DNA of 27,167 nt. It comes from an uncultured Flavihumibacter sp. (GTDB lineage Bacteria; Bacteroidota; Bacteroidia; Chitinophagales; Chitinophagaceae). The notes beneath the pieces are model-generated. The model worked only from the letters and a program-made list of their open reading frames with translations, was not told the DNA's origin and did no database searches. Positions within the stretch are counted from its first letter, which is position 1. Each line of letters starts with the position of its first letter. This document shows positions 22,561-27,167 of the stretch, one piece after another. Position numbers and translations under genes: made by a program. Location of the stretch: positions 1-27,167 of the forward strand of contig CAMLRX010000062.1 of NCBI GenBank assembly GCA_946482545.1, in the 5' to 3' direction.

Positions 22561-23322
22561 ATGCAACCCATCATCCGTGTTCAGGAACTCACAAAGCAGT
22601 ACGGTGATTTCACGGCTGTCAGCAACCTCAGCTTTGAAGTCATGGAAGGCGAAATCTTCGGCCTGCTGGGGCCAAACGGCGCCGGTAAATCCACCACGCT
22701 GGAGATCATTGAAACCTTGCGTGATAAAACGGCGGGCAAAGTCTGGGTGAAAGGCATAGACCTGGATGAACAACCAAACGCGATCAAAAAACAGATTGGT
22801 GTGCAGTTGCAAAGCAGTGGCTATTACCCGCACCTCAACCTGGTGGAACTGATAGAATTGTTCGCAGGCCTGTACAATCAGGACGTGGAACCAATGGCAT
22901 TACTGGATAAAGTTCAGCTCCGCGATAAAGCGAAAGCGAAGTTCAAAGAACTCAGCGGCGGACAAAAACAACGTTTCTCCATTGCCACCACCCTCATCAA
23001 CAAACCCTCGATCATCTTCCTGGATGAGCCTACTACCGGGTTGGATCCGCAGGCCAGGAGGAATTTGTGGGACCTGATCCGTGACATCCGCAGCACCGGT
23101 ACCACCGTGATTATCACCACCCACTACATGGATGAAGCCGAAATACTTTGTGACCGCGTAGCCATCGTGGATGCCGGAAAAATTATTGCCATTGCCTCTC
23201 CGGATCAACTCATAGATGAACTCGTTTCAAGGGGTTTTGAACGGCCCAAAGAAGTTAAAAAAGCCAACCTGGAAGATGTGTTTATCGACCTCACCGGGAA
23301 GACGTTGCGGGAGGAATCCTAA
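22561..23322 (+). CDS. ABC transporter ATP-binding protein (ABC-2/DrrA type)
   Basis: The 253-residue cytosolic ATPase couples ATP hydrolysis to a membrane permease. Motifs: Walker A GPNGAGKST (37-45), Q-loop near residue 82, signature LSGGQKQR (131-138), Walker B IIFLDEP (151-157) with catalytic Glu156, and H-loop His188. Subfamily character (short, IDLDEQ and MDEAEILCDRVAIVDAGKI, C-terminal NLEDVFIDLTGK) is that of ABC-2 exporters such as DrrA/CcmA types. No permease is beside it: thiolase follows and ATP-grasp genes precede. Its partner must lie elsewhere or be split from it. Start ATG 22561 is well supported. Confidence 0.92.
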   Translation: MQPIIRVQELTKQYGDFTAVSNLSFEVMEGEIFGLLGPNGAGKSTTLEIIETLRDKTAGKVWVKGIDLDEQPNAIKKQIGVQLQSSGYYPHLNLVELIELFAGLYNQDVEPMALLDKVQLRDKAKAKFKELSGGQKQRFSIATTLINKPSIIFLDEPTTGLDPQARRNLWDLIRDIRSTGTTVIITTHYMDEAEILCDRVAIVDAGKIIAIASPDQLIDELVSRGFERPKEVKKANLEDVFIDLTGKTLREES

Positions 23323-23339
23323 CACTTGTTAGTTTTCCT

Positions 23340-23347
23340 TATCTTCG
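23340..23347 (+). promoter_or_regulatory. Possible -7 element (TATCTTCG) before the thiolase gene
   Basis: TATCTTCG, identical to the octamer before the ABC ATPase gene, 24 bases before ATG 23372. No -33 element found at 17-23 bases. Confidence 0.35.
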
Positions 23348-23371
23348 TTCCCACATTTCAATTTCTACTAT

Positions 23372-24556
23372 ATGCAAAACAGGGAAGTTTATATTCTGTC
23401 GGCCGTTCGTACGCCAATGGGTAGTTTCGGTGGTGCTTTAAAAGATTTTTCTGCCACACAACTCGGTGCTATCGCTATAAAAGGAGCATTGGAGAAAGCA
23501 GGTCTCGCCCCGGAACTGGTAGAGGATGTACTGATGGGCTGCGTGTTGCAAGCTAACCTCGGGCAGGCACCCGCACGTCAGGCTGCTAAATTTGCCGGAC
23601 TTCCCAACGAAGTGAATTGTACTACGGTGAATAAAGTATGCGCAAGCGGTATGAAGTCTATCGCGCAGGCGGCTCAAAGCATCATGCTGGGTGACGCTGA
23701 TGTGGTGATTGCAGGGGGAATGGAAAGCATGAGCAACGTACCATTCTACTCCCCAAACATGCGCTGGGGCAACAAATACGGACATGTACAACTCGCAGAC
23801 GGGCTTGCGAAAGATGGACTCACTGATGTGTACGATGGGCAGGCGATGGGGATGGCGGCGGAACTGTGTGCGAACGAATGTAATATCTCACGTGAAGCGC
23901 AGGATGCGTTTGCGGTAAGCAGTTACCAGCGCAGCCAGAAAGCCTGGGAAAATGGCGCCTTCAATGATGAAATCGTTTCTGTTCCCATTCCACAGCGTTC
24001 CGGTGACCCGCTGCTGTTCAATAAAGACGAAGAACCCTTCAATGTTAAGTTCGATAAGATACCCACACTGCGCCCTGCTTTCAAAAAAGATGGTACTGTG
24101 ACTGCGGCAAATGCTTCTACCATGAATGATGGCGCCGCGGCGCTGGTGCTGATGTCAAAAGAAAAAGCCGAGGCATTAGGACTTAAACCTATCGGTAAAA
24201 TCGTTTCCTATGCTGATGCTGAACAGGCACCCGAATGGTTTACCACCACACCTTTCCTCGCTGTGCCCAAAGCCGTGGCAAAAGCAGGACTTACCATAGA
24301 AGACATCGCTTACTGGGAACTGAATGAAGCCTTTGCTGTAGTGGGCATAGAAAATACGAAGCGCCTGAACATTGATCCTTCCAAAGTAAATGTGCACGGC
24401 GGGGCGGTTAGTCTGGGCCATCCGCTGGGTTGCTCAGGCGCACGCATTATTGTGACCCTGCTCCATGTGCTGAAGCAAAACAATGCACGATATGGTGCCG
24501 CGGGTATTTGTAACGGTGGCGGAGGTGCCAGCGCTATGGTGATAGAAGCGTTGTAA
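23372..24556 (+). CDS. Acetyl-CoA C-acetyltransferase (thiolase)
   Basis: The 394-residue cytosolic enzyme condenses two acetyl-CoA to acetoacetyl-CoA or cleaves the reverse. All catalytic residues are visible: nucleophile Cys90 in VNKVCASGMKS, the NEAFAVV block, His350 in GHPLGCSGAR, and Cys380 in GICNGGGGAS. They match Cys89, His348 and Cys378 of the well-studied Zoogloea thiolase, and the length is standard. This could be an AtoB-type biosynthetic enzyme or a beta-oxidation (FadA) type; length and residues fit the acetyl-CoA acetyltransferase. No other beta-oxidation gene is nearby. Ends 8 bases from the convergent flippase gene. Confidence 0.93.
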   Translation: MQNREVYILSAVRTPMGSFGGALKDFSATQLGAIAIKGALEKAGLAPELVEDVLMGCVLQANLGQAPARQAAKFAGLPNEVNCTTVNKVCASGMKSIAQAAQSIMLGDADVVIAGGMESMSNVPFYSPNMRWGNKYGHVQLADGLAKDGLTDVYDGQAMGMAAELCANECNISREAQDAFAVSSYQRSQKAWENGAFNDEIVSVPIPQRSGDPLLFNKDEEPFNVKFDKIPTLRPAFKKDGTVTAANASTMNDGAAALVLMSKEKAEALGLKPIGKIVSYADAEQAPEWFTTTPFLAVPKAVAKAGLTIEDIAYWELNEAFAVVGIENTKRLNIDPSKVNVHGGAVSLGHPLGCSGARIIVTLLHVLKQNNARYGAAGICNGGGGASAMVIEAL

Positions 24557-24564
24557 ATACAAGG

Positions 24565-26064
24565 CTATCGTTTGCCAATGCCTAACTTTTTCTTTCCAAC
24601 TGCTATTAACTGATCCACATCGGGAGAGACTTTCGTAAAATAAACGGTGACGCAGAACAGGATAGAAAAGCTGCCGCATTTAAGTATTAGTCCGGCCAGA
24701 CCATCAATGCTGCTGAAAAGCAATAGTGGCAACATGTAACAGCCCGCGCTGGTCAGCAGCAATACAACTGTTTTGCCGCTGAAAGGTTGTAACCTGAACT
24801 TGTACCAGAGAAAATACATGCGGATCATGTTGTAAACGGATACGCGGATCAGTTCTGAGATGGCCGCACCCATCAAACCATAAGCTTTTACAAAGAAATA
24901 GTTCAGTGGGATGGTTAGCACCAGCAAAATAATGCCCGAATAAAATTCAAAGCGCCAGAACAGCGAGGTGCCGATAATATAATTGTTGACCCCGGTACCC
25001 AGTTCCACCAGTTTGGACAAACCAAGTACAAACAAAATCGCCAGTATCGAAAAATACTCGTTGTTCATACTAAGAAATTGCATCGCGTTCTCCATACCCA
25101 GCCAGATGTTCACCACAATGAAGATGCCCCCAGCCAATAGATTGATGGATGATCTGCTGTAAATCCTGCTGATCTCGGGGATGTTTTTGTCTTTCCACGC
25201 CTGGGACAAATGGGATATGGAAATAGGCGCCAGCGCCCGTTGTGGAATCATGGCCAGGTTAATCGCGTAAGTAGCCAGGTTGTATGCTGCGGTAACCGCA
25301 AGTCCGTTCATGCTGGCGAGCAGAATGGAATCGAATGTAACCGCGAGGGTATTGATGATTTGTGAAAGATAGGTGAGGGAGAACAACGTCAGCATCTTCT
25401 TGTAGAACTTCCTCGTAACACGACTGATGCTGAAGTTGAGGTGGAAATGATCTTCCCGTATAAGATAGATGATGATGGTGAGAAAGATACCGCCGTAGGT
25501 GAACGAGAATAACTTGATGAATGTATCGAAATCGATGATTCCTGCAATTTTCAGCAGAATGATAAGTGTGGTCAGCAACCTTACACCGGCTTCTTTGAGG
25601 AAGTTGGGGAGAACGGTTTTCCGGTGCAGCCAACTGTAGCTTTCCAGCAGGAAATAGAACAGGTAGAAGTAAGTAAAAGGGAAAATCCAGTAATAATATT
25701 CTACCAGCAGTGCCGACCTGTGCTGGAACTTCCTGATGACCAGCGGCTCAAATAAGATGCCTGCCACCATCAGCAGGATGAACCCGATAGTTCCCCCGAT
25801 CATTGCGATGGCGAGCAGGTCATTGTCTTTTTTCTCCAGGTTGTCCTGGTAGTAAGGAAAGAATTTGTACATCACGGCCGGCAAACCAAGACTGGCGAAA
25901 GCCATGAAGTTCTGCGCGATGTCGAAAAAAGCCCTGGTAAGCCCAAACTCTTCAGCGGTAAAATAATTGTTGGAGGTGAAGAACCACATATTGATGGCGC
26001 CCACCACGAATCCCGTGATGATGACCGCGGAAGAATACAAACTCTGCTTACGGATATTCCCCAT
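24565..26064 (-). CDS. Polysaccharide/oligosaccharide flippase (Wzx-like, MOP superfamily)
   Basis: The 499-residue integral membrane protein has about 12-14 predicted helices throughout. It begins with a short cytosolic segment (MGNIRKQSLYSS) then the first helix with AVIITGFVVGAINMWFF, like the Polysacc_synt/MATE-like flippases. The basic C-terminus (VSPDVDQLIAVGKKKLGIGKR) is cytosolic. Such proteins move lipid-linked sugars across the inner membrane in O-antigen, exopolysaccharide or related pathways. No glycosyltransferases are near, so the sugar is unknown. Its start lies 5 bases after the stop of the M1 peptidase gene, so the two share a message. Confidence 0.87.
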   Translation of the reverse strand: MGNIRKQSLYSSAVIITGFVVGAINMWFFTSNNYFTAEEFGLTRAFFDIAQNFMAFASLGLPAVMYKFFPYYQDNLEKKDNDLLAIAMIGGTIGFILLMVAGILFEPLVIRKFQHRSALLVEYYYWIFPFTYFYLFYFLLESYSWLHRKTVLPNFLKEAGVRLLTTLIILLKIAGIIDFDTFIKLFSFTYGGIFLTIIIYLIREDHFHLNFSISRVTRKFYKKMLTLFSLTYLSQIINTLAVTFDSILLASMNGLAVTAAYNLATYAINLAMIPQRALAPISISHLSQAWKDKNIPEISRIYSRSSINLLAGGIFIVVNIWLGMENAMQFLSMNNEYFSILAILFVLGLSKLVELGTGVNNYIIGTSLFWRFEFYSGIILLVLTIPLNYFFVKAYGLMGAAISELIRVSVYNMIRMYFLWYKFRLQPFSGKTVVLLLTSAGCYMLPLLLFSSIDGLAGLILKCGSFSILFCVTVYFTKVSPDVDQLIAVGKKKLGIGKR

Positions 26065-26069
26065 GTATG

Positions 26070-27167
26070 TTACCGGATATAAAAGTTAGGGTCCTTCAGT
26101 GTTTTAACGTCCACCATATCGGTGTATCCAGATTTAATTTTCTGCCATTTTTCCGTGGGTGAGATCCATACCCAGTTGCCGGAGGCGTCTTTGATGCGTG
26201 TTTTCATGTCGAAACCCGGAACACAATCTGTCCATCGGTAGGAGAGTAGCAGTTTGTTCCGTTTCATCTGCTGGCTGATCTCCAGTTTTGGAATCTTAGT
26301 GGTGCGAAGGTATTGGTCGAAAACTTTCTGCAACCGTAGTCCTGTTTCCTTCGACAAAAATTGTTCTACCTCAGCAGTAGTAACGGTTTGGTGGTAATAG
26401 ACCTGGTTCATCTTCCGCAGCATCAAACGAAACTTTTCATCGTTGCCCACCATCTGCCGGATCATGTGCAGCATGTTGGCGCCTTTGTAATACATGTCGC
26501 CGGAGCCTTCCCGGTTCACGTTGTATACGCCAATGATGGGAATATCGTTCGCAATGTTCTTCCTGATGCCCTGCACGTAAGCATTCGCTGCGCTATCTCC
26601 ATATAAGCAGTTCAGGTAGATCGTTTCAGAATAGTTGGTGAAACTTTCGTGTATCCACATATCGGCGATGTCTTTCGCGGTAATGTTGTTGCCGAACCAT
26701 TCGTGGCCGGTTTCGTGGATGATGATAAAGTCGAACTTCATGCCCCATCCTGATCCCGAAAGATCACGCCCCTTGTACCCGTTCTCAAAATCATTGCCAT
26801 AGGCCACGGCGCTCTGGTGTTCCATGCCGAGGTGCGGGGCGTCTACGAGTTTGTAGCCGTCTTCATAAAAAGGATAGGGACCGAACCAGTGTTCGAAGCA
26901 TTTCATCATTGGGGCCACCTGTGTGAATTGTTTTTTGGCCTTATCGAGGTGCTCTTCGAGTACCCAGTAAGTGCAGTCGAGCGGACCTTTCTCGCCCTGC
27001 AGGGTTTCTCCGAAACTGGTGTAGGTGCCGATATAGGGAACGATATTGTAATTGTTGATGGGGTTCGTAACGGCCCAGCGGTAGCGCGTATTTCCGTTCG
27101 CATCTTTTTCAACGCTTCTCAACCTGCCGTTGCCCACACCTTTTAGGTGGGCGGGGGTGATAATGGT
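26070..27167 (-). CDS. M1-family zinc metallopeptidase, 5' end missing
   Basis: This is the 3' part (365 codons visible) of an M1 (gluzincin) aminopeptidase; the frame continues past base 27167. Catalytic motif HETGHEWFG, then Glu in WIHESFTNYSE, fits HExxH-x18-E. The substrate-recognition block GMEHQSAVAYG replaces the GAMEN of classical aminopeptidases. The visible upstream part (TIITPAHLKGVGNGRLRS) is the beta-sandwich N-terminal domain. Some M1 members of Bacteroidota are exported; the signal region is out of view. Tyr in the MYYKGANMLHMIRQMVG segment is probably the transition-state residue. It is the first of two genes with the flippase. Confidence 0.9.
   Translation of the reverse strand, partial: TIITPAHLKGVGNGRLRSVEKDANGNTRYRWAVTNPINNYNIVPYIGTYTSFGETLQGEKGPLDCTYWVLEEHLDKAKKQFTQVAPMMKCFEHWFGPYPFYEDGYKLVDAPHLGMEHQSAVAYGNDFENGYKGRDLSGSGWGMKFDFIIIHETGHEWFGNNITAKDIADMWIHESFTNYSETIYLNCLYGDSAANAYVQGIRKNIANDIPIIGVYNVNREGSGDMYYKGANMLHMIRQMVGNDEKFRLMLRKMNQVYYHQTVTTAEVEQFLSKETGLRLQKVFDQYLRTTKIPKLEISQQMKRNKLLLSYRWTDCVPGFDMKTRIKDASGNWVWISPTEKWQKIKSGYTDMVDVKTLKDPNFYIR

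Noticed and set aside
1..27167. CRISPR array, tRNA, rRNA, IS element, prophage or integron
   Set aside because: No repeats with regular spacing, no cloverleaf-like sequence, no transposase or integrase found by reading both strands.

Overview
The window looks like ordinary chromosome from a Bacteroidota bacterium, most likely the Chitinophagaceae or a close relative. Four things point there. Promoters match the Bacteroidota consensus (TTTG, 19 bases, TAnnTTTG), and three exact copies sit at the right distance upstream of genes. Starts show no Shine-Dalgarno sequence. The gene families are typical: a long NusB with a C-terminal core, a DUF1573 lipoprotein, a Bacteroidota-type LptE, an HU-CCDC81/SPOR protein, and an outer-membrane barrel of the OMP_b-brl_3 type. 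Gene order is that of a housekeeping region. I see no rRNA, tRNA, insertion sequence, phage, integron or CRISPR.

Layout. 1-498: 3' end of a TrkA-like K+ channel/transporter regulator, convergent with a leftward block (3531 to 502) of nusB, DUF1573 lipoprotein, yajC, coaE and hemJ. 3532-3894: regulatory spacer. 3895-5864: groES-groEL with a strong terminator. 5953-7880: an SGNH esterase and an MscS-type channel. 7864-8802 (minus): a membrane-spanning HU/SPOR protein. 8878-9180: a small two-helix membrane protein. 9191-11871 (minus): a thioredoxin-like protein, brkB-family gene and mltG. 11958-16460 (minus): one long apparent operon, miaB, sigma-54 activator, lptE, acidic TPR-like protein, secG, with a good promoter in front and a good terminator behind. 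16585-18999: TonB-receptor-like outer-membrane protein. 18965-20287 (minus): a conserved protein often misnamed 'ABC transporter ATPase' and a cysteine-rich CCG-domain Fe-S protein. 20371-22511: two tandem paralogous ATP-grasp enzymes with hydrophobic N-termini. 22561-24556: an orphan ABC ATPase and an acetyl-CoA acetyltransferase. 24565-27167 (minus): a polysaccharide flippase and an M1 metallopeptidase cut by the window end.

Functional theme. Much of the region serves envelope building: protein export (YajC, SecG), LPS transport (LptE), peptidoglycan (MltG, SPOR), chaperonin, flippase and outer-membrane receptor. The least explained parts are the tandem ATP-grasp pair (20371-22511) with its divergent promoter and possible 5-codon leader ORF, the HU-to-SPOR protein, and the sigma-54 activator inside the lptE-secG operon. 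No obviously new multi-gene defence or mobile system is present; the ATP-grasp pair is the best candidate for undescribed biochemistry.
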